Both the position numbers and the translations under genes were made by a program. Below the pieces are notes generated by a model. The model was given only the letters and a program-made list of their open reading frames with translations. It ran no database searches and was not told the origin of the DNA. This document shows, in pieces, positions 1 to 6,452 of a stretch of 7,543 nt of DNA. Numbering within the stretch: position 1 is the first letter of the stretch; each line of letters starts with the position of its first letter. This DNA is from Bacillota bacterium (lineage in GTDB: Bacteria > Bacillota > Dethiobacteria > Dethiobacterales > Dethiobacteraceae): assembly GCA_012800215.1 (NCBI GenBank), contig JAAZJT010000061.1, positions 1-7,543 of the forward strand, written 5' to 3'.

Positions 1-31
1 ATAGTGCATTTTAGGTAGAGAAACTACATAT

Positions 32-38
32 AGGGTGA
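32..38 (+). promoter_or_regulatory. Ribosome binding site that decides the first LCP start
   Basis: AGGGTGA resembles the anti-SD complement AGGAGGTGA and ends 5 nt before ATG 44. The alternative GTG start at 35 lies inside this site, which argues for ATG 44. Confidence 0.6.
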
Positions 39-43
39 AAATA

Positions 44-946
44 ATGCAAACAAAACGTAAACCATGGAAAACAATACTTCTTCTTTGCCTCGCTTTTCTT
101 GTATTTTGGTTTTCCTCAGTTTGGGTGCGCATCTATGAACGTTCGCCCGTGCCTAACGGCAGGGAACCTATAGGGGATATTACTAATATACTGCTCTTAG
201 GCGTGGACCAGCGAGCAGATGAACCCAGTCGAGCTGATACCATTATTATTATGAGTATTAACCACATTACGGAAGAAATGGCACTTGTTTCTATCCCCCG
301 TGATTCCCGTGTGCCCATCCCCGGCCATGGCCTGGATAAAATAAACCACGCCATGCAGTTTGGCGGCATAGCTTTAATGAAAACAACAATTGAACAGCTG
401 CTGGGGGTACCTATCCACCACTATCTTTATACAAACCTCATTGGTTTTGAGGAAATGATCAATGCCATTGGCGGTATTGACCTGGTGGCAGAGCGGGAGA
501 TTATCGGGTTGGATGGACGGCCTATTGTACAGGCAGGTCCCCAGCATTTAAACGGCCAACAAGCCCTCACTTATGCCCGTTTCCGCTCTGATGCGGAAGG
601 TGATTTCGGGCGCATGCGTCGCCAGCAGCAGGTAATTAAGGCTATTATTAAGCGCATACGCCAAATGGAAAGTATACCTAGATTTCCCCTCCTGCTGGAG
701 CAGCTGGGCCGTCATTTACGTACAGACATGTCCATTGCCGCCCTTTTGGATTTTGCCCGCACAGGGATGGAATTGGACTTTAGCAAAATACCTGCTGTGC
801 AGCTGCAGGGCACAGTAAGTACCATCGACGGCATCTCATATGTTTTACTTGACCAGGCTTTTTTACTGGAAACTGTACAGCGCTATCTGCGCTGGGAAAG
901 GGAAACTTTCAGCCGCTACCGCAGTGCCTGGCTGCATATTCAGTAA
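44..946 (+). CDS. LCP (LytR-CpsA-Psr) family wall-polymer ligase, minimal form
   Basis: LCP enzymes sit in the cytoplasmic membrane with the catalytic domain outside. They transfer lipid-linked glycopolymers (teichoic acids, capsules) onto peptidoglycan. The 300-residue product has a short basic N-terminus, one membrane segment at about residues 9-29, then the LCP domain to about residue 200. Visible family motifs are NILLLGVD (48-55), R63-A-D65-T, IPRD (84-87, with the conserved Arg86 and Asp87), DKIN (98-101), YARFR (177-181) and GDFGRMRRQQ (186-195). These Arg and Asp residues bind the lipid pyrophosphate and metal in characterised members. There is no C-terminal extension. I chose ATG 44 because AGGGTGA (32-38) lies 5 nt upstream; a GTG at 35 is in frame and would add three residues, but it overlaps that site. 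The next gene follows after 36 nt. The true polymer substrate cannot be read from the sequence. Confidence 0.93.
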   Translation: MQTKRKPWKTILLLCLAFLVFWFSSVWVRIYERSPVPNGREPIGDITNILLLGVDQRADEPSRADTIIIMSINHITEEMALVSIPRDSRVPIPGHGLDKINHAMQFGGIALMKTTIEQLLGVPIHHYLYTNLIGFEEMINAIGGIDLVAEREIIGLDGRPIVQAGPQHLNGQQALTYARFRSDAEGDFGRMRRQQQVIKAIIKRIRQMESIPRFPLLLEQLGRHLRTDMSIAALLDFARTGMELDFSKIPAVQLQGTVSTIDGISYVLLDQAFLLETVQRYLRWERETFSRYRSAWLHIQ

Positions 947-982
947 AGCAGCTATACCGATATTGAAGAAAGAAGGTACATA

Positions 983-2020
983 ATGCATCTGGTGACAGGT
1001 AATATCCATATTCACAGTTCCTATTCCGATGGCGCAGCCACTATTCCTGACATTGCTGCCGCCGCAGCCAAAGTTGGCCTTGACTATATTATTGTAACTG
1101 ATCATCAGACGCTTGCCGGCCTACCCGAAGAAGGTTATCATCATGGAGTGCTGGTACTGGTGGGCACTGAAATCAACCGTACAAAACATCATTATTTGGC
1201 ATTGGGCATAAGCCGGGAAATTGCTGATAATGATCAAAAGCCGCAGACGATAATTGATGCAGTCAATCAACAGGGGGGCTTAGGTTTTATTGCTCACCCT
1301 TTTGAAAAAGGCTCGCCTTTTGTTCTAGATGGTATAACTTATCCGTGGCACGATTGGAATGCACAGGGTTTTGCGGGGATAGAAGTTTGGAATTGGTGCT
1401 CTCAATGGCGTGATGGTATCCAAAAAATGCTCAAAGGCCTTTTTTATGCTTACTTTAAGCCGGAAGGTCCCATTTCCGGCCCCTGTCCCCAGGCTCTGGA
1501 GCGTTTTGATCAAATCACACAAAAGCAAAAAATTACCGCCATCGCCGGCTCTGATGCCCACAATTGGCGTTTTCGCTACGGTCCCTTTCAGCGCTGCATT
1601 TTCCCCTATGAATACCTTTTCCGTACAGCAAATAATAGCTTACTGTTGGAAGAACCTTTAAGCCAGGACGCTCAAGCAGCCAAAAAACAAATACTTACAG
1701 CTTTGCGTACCGGTCGTGCCTATATTATTAATCACCTTGTGGGCAAGGGAGAAAGCTTTTCGTTTTTCATTGCCAACGAATCCGGCGTTTTTAATCTAGG
1801 TGATACTGCCACCTTAACCGCTAATACAACTTTATCTGTCCGCTGCCCCTTTGCTTCTCCCAGGCATTTATCTATTACCATCCTGAGAAACGGCACTCTC
1901 TGGCGACAGGAGCAAAGCAACCGGTGTGCTTACCAAATAAAGGAAAAGGGAACTTACCGCGTAGAAATCCGTCAAAAAAAGAAGCCATGGATATTTACTA
2001 ACCCCATTTATGTAGTATAA
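983..2020 (+). CDS. PHP-domain metal-dependent phosphoesterase (CehA/McbA-like)
   Basis: PHP-fold enzymes hydrolyse phosphoester bonds using a cluster of His, Asp and Glu residues that bind two or three metals. The 345-residue protein keeps the full set in order: H9-I-H11 with D16, TDH (39-41), GTE (61-63), His69/His70, AHP (104-106), EVW with Glu134, and GSDAH (189-193). An intact active site is therefore likely. The catalytic part covers about residues 1-215. Residues about 250-345 look beta-rich and may form a separate sandwich domain, as in CehA/McbA-type proteins. No signal peptide or membrane segment is visible, so it should be cytoplasmic. It is longer than, and unlike in layout to, the CpsB/YwqE PHP tyrosine phosphatases of capsule loci. 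ATG 983 has AGAAGGT 5 nt upstream. It lies 36 nt after the first LCP gene, which suggests co-transcription. The substrate is unknown; a phosphodiester from polymer assembly is a guess from position. Confidence 0.9.
   Translation: MHLVTGNIHIHSSYSDGAATIPDIAAAAAKVGLDYIIVTDHQTLAGLPEEGYHHGVLVLVGTEINRTKHHYLALGISREIADNDQKPQTIIDAVNQQGGLGFIAHPFEKGSPFVLDGITYPWHDWNAQGFAGIEVWNWCSQWRDGIQKMLKGLFYAYFKPEGPISGPCPQALERFDQITQKQKITAIAGSDAHNWRFRYGPFQRCIFPYEYLFRTANNSLLLEEPLSQDAQAAKKQILTALRTGRAYIINHLVGKGESFSFFIANESGVFNLGDTATLTANTTLSVRCPFASPRHLSITILRNGTLWRQEQSNRCAYQIKEKGTYRVEIRQKKKPWIFTNPIYVV
1459..1480. repeat. 7-bp GC-rich inverted repeat inside the PHP gene
   Basis: GCCGGAA (1459-1465) and TTCCGGC (1474-1480) are perfectly complementary around an 8-nt loop. 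It lies in coding sequence (about residues 159-166) and is not followed by a T-run, so it is not a terminator. It may be chance. Confidence 0.4.
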
Positions 2021-2110
2021 TTTTTATAAACCGACAGCAATGCCTTTTTTCTTTACTATGTATATTTGCAAAATTTTGTTTTTAACAACTTTTTAAATTC
2101 CTTAATAAAT

Positions 2111-2137
2111 AAAGGTTTTGAGTATGCCCTGTCGAAA
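2111..2137 (+). promoter_or_regulatory. Candidate sigma-H-like promoter with embedded Spo0A-box match
   Basis: AAAGGTTTT (2111-2119) matches the sigma-H -35 pattern RnAGGAWWW except for one base. After an 11-nt spacer, GTCGAAA (2131-2137) matches the -10 pattern RnnGAAT except for the last base. The overlapping TGTCGAA (2130-2136) is an exact match to the 7-bp Spo0A box. A sigma-A reading is weaker: TTGAGT (2118-2123) and TGTAAT (2143-2148) with a 19-nt spacer. The gap between PHP and LCP genes (2021-2176) is AT-rich and has no convincing terminator, so this would be an added promoter rather than the only one. The match is short and unproven. Confidence 0.3.
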
Positions 2138-2176
2138 ATAAATGTAATAATTTAAAGGGTTCTGCGGAGGTCTCAG

Positions 2177-3724
2177 ATGGACATGCATGATAATAGTAAC
2201 CTTGAAACAGTAAAACCAACAGCAAAAAATTTTTTGCAAAAGGCAGTTGCTGCCTTTAAAAAATGGAAAAAACCTTATAAGTTTTTAGCCATTATGCTAA
2301 TTTTTCTGATACCTCTGAGTGGATATGCAGCCTGGTATTATTACCGCATCACCAGGCCCGCCGAGCTTTTTGAGCCGCCTATTAATAAAGACCCGGTAGA
2401 AGAAACGAAACCACCGGAAGTTGACTGGGATGTAAATAAATATTTTAGCAGAAATATCGTCAATATTGTACTGCTTGGTTTTGACGGCAGTGCAGACCGT
2501 GACGCAATCTATTCGATATACCGTACCGATACCATTAAAGTTGTTTCCCTTAATTTTGATGAAGACACCATTCACATTATCGATATCCCACGGGATACAT
2601 ATACCCGTATTGCCAATACTTCCGACTACAATAAGATTAATTCTTCATATTATTTTGGTTATAAGTACAGCGGCCGTGAAGATAAACACGCTGCCGGTAT
2701 TGACTATACCTTAAAAAGTGTTAGCAATATTTTAGGGGGTATCCCTTTACACTACTATGCCTCTGTTGATATGGATGGCGTGGTAAAAATGGTTGATTCT
2801 ATTGGAGGAGTAAAGTTTGATGTGCCTTTTGATGTTTATGATACAAAAGGCAAGCTTAGAATTGAAAAGGGCGAACAAATCCTTAAAGGAAAAGATTATC
2901 TCTGGTATTTACGTACCCGTGCCGTAGGCGGTGATATTGGCCGCGTCAATCGGCAAACGGAATTGTTACTTGCCACTTTAGACCATTTCCGGGCTGAAGG
3001 GCTAGTCAAGAACATTCCCACTTTATATACCACTTATCAGAAGTATATAGATACTAATTTAACCAATCAGCAAATAATTTCTTTAGCACTGTATGTTGGT
3101 AAATTGGGCAGAAGTGCAGTTCAGCAACATACGCTTAAGGGACCTGGTCAATCTCGGGACGGTATTTATTATATGGTACTGGATCGTAATCTTGTCTCCC
3201 AGGTTATGCACGATGTTTTTGGTATTGACTACATGCCGCCAGCGCAAAGCAAACTTACTGACACTATTCCCAGTGCACCAAAATCCTTTGCTGCCAGCAT
3301 TATTGAACAGGACGGGAAGAAAGTTATCAGCCTCACATGGCAGCAAGGTGACAGTCATAATAGAGAATATAACTTGTATCGTAGCGTTAATAGCGGAGAA
3401 GAAATTTGCATAGCCCAAAAAATCACAGAAAAAGGCTTTATCGATAATGATATTAAAACAGGCAACAGCTACCGCTATCGCTTAGAAGCCGTAAATTACC
3501 GTGAGGTTTCAGATTCTGTTACTATTGACATAACAATTGAGGCTTCGCAGCTTCCTCCGGCAGATCCGCCACCGGTAGAACCTGAGAACCCGGAACAGCC
3601 TCAAAAACCTGAAGAACCACAAAATCCTAAGAATCCCGAGGAGCCACCTGAGTCGCAAACTCCACCAAAAACAGATAGCAAAGATAATGGGCTAGGAACG
3701 GGTACAGCAGAGCCGAAAAAGTAA
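2177..3724 (+). CDS. LCP family wall-polymer ligase with FN3-like domain and Pro/Glu-rich tail
   Basis: This second LCP ligase of 515 residues is predicted to attach a lipid-linked polymer to the wall from outside the membrane. In order: a basic cytoplasmic N-terminus (1-36), one membrane helix (about 37-55), a linker (56-90), and the LCP domain (about 94-270). Then follow a region conserved in LCP proteins (to about 350), an FN3-like module (about 365-455, with LTW, YNLYRS and YRYRLEAVN strand motifs), and a low-complexity Pro/Glu/Asn tail (about 459-515). Catalytic motifs are intact: NIVLLGFD (96-103), RTDT (116-119), IPRD (137-140), KIN (153-155), YLRTR (244-248) and GDIGRVNRQ (252-260). 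No LPXTG signal ends the tail. ATG 2177 has GGAGGT (2166-2171) 5 nt upstream; ATG 2183 is a less well-spaced alternative. It is much longer than the first LCP protein and not a near-identical copy of it. The FN3 module and tail may reach into or bind the wall (inference). Confidence 0.93.
   Translation: MDMHDNSNLETVKPTAKNFLQKAVAAFKKWKKPYKFLAIMLIFLIPLSGYAAWYYYRITRPAELFEPPINKDPVEETKPPEVDWDVNKYFSRNIVNIVLLGFDGSADRDAIYSIYRTDTIKVVSLNFDEDTIHIIDIPRDTYTRIANTSDYNKINSSYYFGYKYSGREDKHAAGIDYTLKSVSNILGGIPLHYYASVDMDGVVKMVDSIGGVKFDVPFDVYDTKGKLRIEKGEQILKGKDYLWYLRTRAVGGDIGRVNRQTELLLATLDHFRAEGLVKNIPTLYTTYQKYIDTNLTNQQIISLALYVGKLGRSAVQQHTLKGPGQSRDGIYYMVLDRNLVSQVMHDVFGIDYMPPAQSKLTDTIPSAPKSFAASIIEQDGKKVISLTWQQGDSHNREYNLYRSVNSGEEICIAQKITEKGFIDNDIKTGNSYRYRLEAVNYREVSDSVTIDITIEASQLPPADPPPVEPENPEQPQKPEEPQNPKNPEEPPESQTPPKTDSKDNGLGTGTAEPKK
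2222..2237. repeat. Perfect 16-bp palindrome near the 5' end of the second LCP gene
   Basis: GC-A6-T6-GC is a perfect palindrome 45 nt inside the gene. A6T6 tracts are typically curved or rigid DNA. It encodes Lys-Asn-Phe-Leu around residue 18, so coding bias for AAA and TTT codons could also explain it. Confidence 0.5.
2239..2257. repeat. Perfect 8-bp hairpin near the 5' end of the second LCP gene
   Basis: AAAGGCAG (2239-2246) pairs with CTGCCTTT (2250-2257) around a 3-nt TTG loop, one nt after the neighbouring 16-bp palindrome. It would form a compact hairpin in the mRNA about 60 nt after the start codon. The following bases are A-rich, so it is not a normal intrinsic terminator on the + strand. 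Confidence 0.5.
3551..3670 (+). repeat. Pro/Glu-rich low-complexity coding repeat
   Basis: Residues about 459-498 of the second LCP protein consist of irregular PE, PQ and NPE units (for example PENPEQPQKPEEPQNPKNPE). Such tails are common as extended spacers in Gram-positive surface proteins. The DNA copies have diverged, so it is not a clean tandem repeat. Confidence 0.7.
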
Positions 3725-3747
3725 AGAGCTGATGAGCTCGGGGGTAT

Positions 3748-3765
3748 TTTGGAAAGCTTCCCAAA
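3748..3765. repeat. Imperfect hairpin between the second LCP gene and the fusion gene
   Basis: TTTGGAA (3748-3754) pairs with TTCCCAAA (3758-3765), leaving one bulged C and an AGC loop. A smaller stem, GAGCT/AGCTC (3726-3739, 4-nt loop), precedes it. No T-run follows, so I do not call a terminator. The 79-nt gap shows no good promoter, so read-through from upstream is likely. Confidence 0.35.
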
Positions 3766-3783
3766 GTTGCTGGTCTCAATCGT

Positions 3784-3789
3784 GAAGGT
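3784..3789 (+). promoter_or_regulatory. Oddly spaced ribosome binding site before the fusion gene
   Basis: GAAGGT is the only purine-rich site near the start. It is 14 nt from ATG 3804, only 2 nt from an in-frame TTG at 3792, and 9 nt from an out-of-frame ATG at 3799 that opens a three-codon ORF (3799-3810). The true start is therefore uncertain. Confidence 0.4.
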
Positions 3790-3803
3790 AGTTGATAAAT
3801 GTT

Positions 3804-6353
3804 ATGCTAAAAAACTTTTTATTATATATTAAGGAATTTCTAAAATTATTCTATTCGCCTTATCGCAGTCGGCAGAAATCAGCTAAAAAAAGACTGCGGA
3901 CAAAGTATGCGCAGTATTATTATAAATATCGTGTGGAGGATGATTTGGTATTATATGAATCTTCCTATGGTCGTGGGATGACCTGTAATCCCTATGCTAT
4001 TTTTAAAGCCTTTATGCATGATGAGATATTCTCTCACTATCGCCATGTTTGGGTGTTAGAAGATCTGAAGGAGCATCAGCCTTTACTTAAGGAATTCCAG
4101 CAATTTTCAAATGTTATTTTTGTTGAGCGAGAAACTGACGAATATTTTAAGTACCTGGTTTCTGCCAAATATTTAATTAATAATACTTCCTTTTCCAGTT
4201 ATTTTGCTAAGAAAAAAGATCAAGTCTATATTAATACCTGGCACAGTATCACTGTAAAAAAATTGGGTTTTGATATGCCTGACGGTAAATTGGCAACAGG
4301 TAATATGCTGCGGAATCTTTTGGCTGCTGATTATATAATTTCTGCAAACCAATTTACTACAAAAATATTTAAAACTGCTTTTAAGTTAGATGGGTTGTAT
4401 GAGGGTAAAATTATAGAAAATGGCTATCCCCGCAATGACTTATTGTTGCAGACGTCACGTGCGGATGTGGTAAAAAAGTTACAGGCAGCAGGCGTGCGTG
4501 TAGATGAAAAGAAGAAAATTATTCTCTATGCTCCCACTTGGCGTGGAAACAACTTTTTTCAGCCGGACTATAGTATTGCAGAGTACCTTCAAGTCCTAGA
4601 GAGTTTGCAGCAGGGGATACATTCTGCTGATTATCAGGTATTGATTAAGCCCCACCCAGCGGTAGCAAAGCATTTACCAAAGAAATACCAAAAAAACACT
4701 GTTTTTATTCCAGCTGCTTTTGATACTAATGAGCTGTTAGCTGCAGTAGATGTGTTAATTTCGGACTACTCCAGTATTTTCTTCGATTTTATGCTTACAA
4801 ATAGGCCGGTATTGTTTTATATTCCTGACTTGGAAGAATATAAAACAAAGCGCGGGGTCTATTTTAAAATTGACGAATTGCCCGGTCCCGCCAGTGAAAG
4901 AATTAGTGATATTATCTATTGGTTAAATCATATTGATGAAGTGCAGACGCAATACAAAGAAATTTATCAAAAAACCAAAGCCTGGGTATATCCATACGAT
5001 GACGGGCATGCTGCGGCCAAAGTTTTGGATATTGTTTTTAAAGGACAGGAGCACAAGTATAATATAATAAACGGGCTGCGGCAAAACAAAAAGAAACTAT
5101 TAATTTATGCAAGCAGGCTGAAAACTAATGGAGTTACTTTTTCCCTGTTAAGTCTTTTGAATCATCTTGATTATACAAAATTTGATGTCTCTTTAATAGC
5201 TACTAATATCAAAAAAGCAGATGTTAAAGAGAATATAAAAAAAGTGCCTGCCGAGGTGAGAGTATTTGCCCGCAATGGCACCTATAGTGCAACACTTTGG
5301 GAGGATATTCGTGCTCATATCGTACGGCGTTACGGTTTGAGATCGTGGTTGCTGAAAAAAATTTTCCCGGCACAGCTTTTTATGCGTGAGTTTCAACGCT
5401 GTTTCGGCGATAGCCGCTTTGATTATGTTATTGACTTCTCTGGCTACGGCCCATTCTTTGTTTACTTAATTATGCAAGCGGAAGGGGCGAAGCGCTATAT
5501 TTGGCAGCATAGTGACTTATGGAGAGATCAGGCGCGCATGGTTGCCGGAAAGGAGAGAACTTATTTCCAACGGCGAACAGGAATACAAGCTGTATTTTCT
5601 CTGTACCCCTACTTTGATAAAATCGTTGCTTGCAGCAAAAGTGTGATGGAAATAAACCGCAATAACCTAGCGACACCAAAGACCTACCATAAGTTTACTT
5701 ATGCAACAAATATGGTAGATTTTAAGCGTGTGCTTTATGGCCTGCAAAAGCAGGCAGACCTTGAAATATATGCTGCACCCTATATGGTTCGTCCTCAGAT
5801 TAGCGACAATGGAGCAATGGTGCTGGGGTCCTTAATTAAACTACCGGCTTCAGATACTATTAATTTTGTTAATATGGGGCGGCTGTCTCCGGAAAAAAAT
5901 CAGGAGAATTTAATCAAAGCTTTTGCCAAGTTATATGAAGAACATAAAAATTGTCGTTTATATATAATCGGAGAAGGCGATTTACAGCTAAAACTGGAAG
6001 AACTTATCAATAAATTATCATTAACAGAGGCAGTTTTTTTACTTGGCACAATGTCAAATCCTTTTCCTTTTTTACGAAGCTGCCAATGTTTTGTTTTCCC
6101 TTCTTATTATGAAGGCTATAGTGTATCGTTACTGGAAGTTCGCCTCGTAGGTCTACCAATCCTTGTCGCGGATTATCCTTCTGTCGGGGATGTGCTGATG
6201 GAAAGCGGACAATTGCTTATTAAGCAGGACGTGGATAGTATCTATCAGGGGATGAAAGCCTTTTTAGCAGGAAAGGTACCTGCTAATTATCATTTCGATC
6301 CACAAGTTTATAATCAACACTGCTACGAAGAATTTGAACGCCTTTTTGCTTAG
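3804..6353 (+). CDS. Fusion: CDP-glycerol glycerophosphotransferase (TagF-like) + GT4 glycosyltransferase
   Basis: The 849-residue protein joins two GT-B enzymes. The N-terminal half (about 45-412) matches the CDP-glycerol glycerophosphotransferase family, which transfers glycerol-phosphate from CDP-glycerol onto lipid-linked teichoic acid precursors. Motifs are YESSYGRG (51-58), NTWHS (144-148, candidate catalytic His147), ENGYPRND (205-212), YAPTWRG (242-248), IKPHP (281-285, second His) and DYSSIFFDF (321-329). The C-terminal half (about 430-845) is a GT4 retaining glycosyltransferase: TNGVTFSLLSLL near its start, NMGRLSPEKNQ (690-700), YIIGEGD (720-726), and an EX7E pair, Glu770 and Glu778, in YEGYSVSLLE. 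Residues 1-42 are basic and amphipathic and may dock on the membrane; no clear transmembrane helix is seen. One odd point is TWHS-ITVK where the family usually shows TWHG-xPLK. I chose ATG 3804; in-frame TTG 3792 would add four residues. The polymer and the sugar added are unknown. Confidence 0.92.
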   Translation: MLKNFLLYIKEFLKLFYSPYRSRQKSAKKRLRTKYAQYYYKYRVEDDLVLYESSYGRGMTCNPYAIFKAFMHDEIFSHYRHVWVLEDLKEHQPLLKEFQQFSNVIFVERETDEYFKYLVSAKYLINNTSFSSYFAKKKDQVYINTWHSITVKKLGFDMPDGKLATGNMLRNLLAADYIISANQFTTKIFKTAFKLDGLYEGKIIENGYPRNDLLLQTSRADVVKKLQAAGVRVDEKKKIILYAPTWRGNNFFQPDYSIAEYLQVLESLQQGIHSADYQVLIKPHPAVAKHLPKKYQKNTVFIPAAFDTNELLAAVDVLISDYSSIFFDFMLTNRPVLFYIPDLEEYKTKRGVYFKIDELPGPASERISDIIYWLNHIDEVQTQYKEIYQKTKAWVYPYDDGHAAAKVLDIVFKGQEHKYNIINGLRQNKKKLLIYASRLKTNGVTFSLLSLLNHLDYTKFDVSLIATNIKKADVKENIKKVPAEVRVFARNGTYSATLWEDIRAHIVRRYGLRSWLLKKIFPAQLFMREFQRCFGDSRFDYVIDFSGYGPFFVYLIMQAEGAKRYIWQHSDLWRDQARMVAGKERTYFQRRTGIQAVFSLYPYFDKIVACSKSVMEINRNNLATPKTYHKFTYATNMVDFKRVLYGLQKQADLEIYAAPYMVRPQISDNGAMVLGSLIKLPASDTINFVNMGRLSPEKNQENLIKAFAKLYEEHKNCRLYIIGEGDLQLKLEELINKLSLTEAVFLLGTMSNPFPFLRSCQCFVFPSYYEGYSVSLLEVRLVGLPILVADYPSVGDVLMESGQLLIKQDVDSIYQGMKAFLAGKVPANYHFDPQVYNQHCYEEFERLFA

Positions 6354-6363
6354 TTACAAGCTC

Positions 6364-6409
6364 GGGTAGTTTCTCAGTTCCTTTTACAAGTTGACATAAA
6401 ACTATACCC
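6364..6409. repeat. Imperfect inverted repeat flanking the -35 box
   Basis: GGGTA-GTTT (6364-6372) and AAAC-ta-TACCC (6399-6409) are complementary over 9 bp apart from a 2-nt insertion, with a 26-nt spacer that contains the -35 box. The right arm lies between the -35 and -10 boxes, a position where a repressor could act. It could also be chance. Confidence 0.3.
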
Positions 6410-6420
6410 AGCAATATAAT
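6391..6420 (+). promoter_or_regulatory. Perfect-consensus sigma-A promoter upstream of licD-like gene
   Basis: TTGACA (6391-6396) and TATAAT (6415-6420) are exact consensus hexamers with an 18-nt spacer. The expected start is near 6427, giving a leader of about 25 nt before ATG 6453. It sits inside the 99-nt gap after the fusion gene and should drive the LicD and exporter genes independently of upstream transcription. Confidence 0.85.
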
Positions 6421-6430
6421 AGCGATAAAG

Positions 6431-6437
6431 AAAGGGG
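6431..6437 (+). promoter_or_regulatory. Distant ribosome binding site before the licD-like gene
   Basis: AAAGGGG lies 15 nt before ATG 6453, which is long. An in-frame stop (TAG, 6450-6452) directly precedes that ATG, so no earlier start is possible. The site is 5 nt from a TTG at 6443 that opens a six-codon ORF (6443-6463) overlapping the real start. Confidence 0.4.
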
Positions 6438-6452
6438 CCACCTTGGGCATAG

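Noticed and set aside
15..27. GTAG/CTAC stem upstream of the first LCP gene
   Set aside because: Only 4 bp; the upstream sequence is too short to judge a leader or promoter.
133..369. Antisense open frame within the first LCP gene
   Set aside because: It lies wholly inside a gene with clear LCP motifs, has no ribosome binding site and resembles no known protein.
2021..2060. Possible terminator after the PHP gene (T-run at 2045-2050)
   Set aside because: No stable stem precedes the T-run; only a 2-bp GC...GC pairing is possible.
3083..3418. Opposed open frames on both strands inside the second LCP gene
   Set aside because: The LCP/FN3 frame is continuous and motif-rich here; the others are shadow frames.
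3735..3750. Shared AGCTCGGG followed by TA and T-rich sequence in the gaps before and after the fusion gene (3735-3750 and 6359-6372)
   Set aside because: Only 8 contiguous bases match and the rest needs gaps. It is too short to call a direct repeat or a recombination scar.
3767..3800. Possible promoter before the fusion gene (TTGCTG with GATAAA)
   Set aside because: The spacer would be 21 nt and both boxes are poor.
5740..5755. 6-bp inverted repeat GCCTGC/GCAGGC in the GT4 half
   Set aside because: Short stems of this size are expected by chance in a gene of this length and nothing around it suggests a function.
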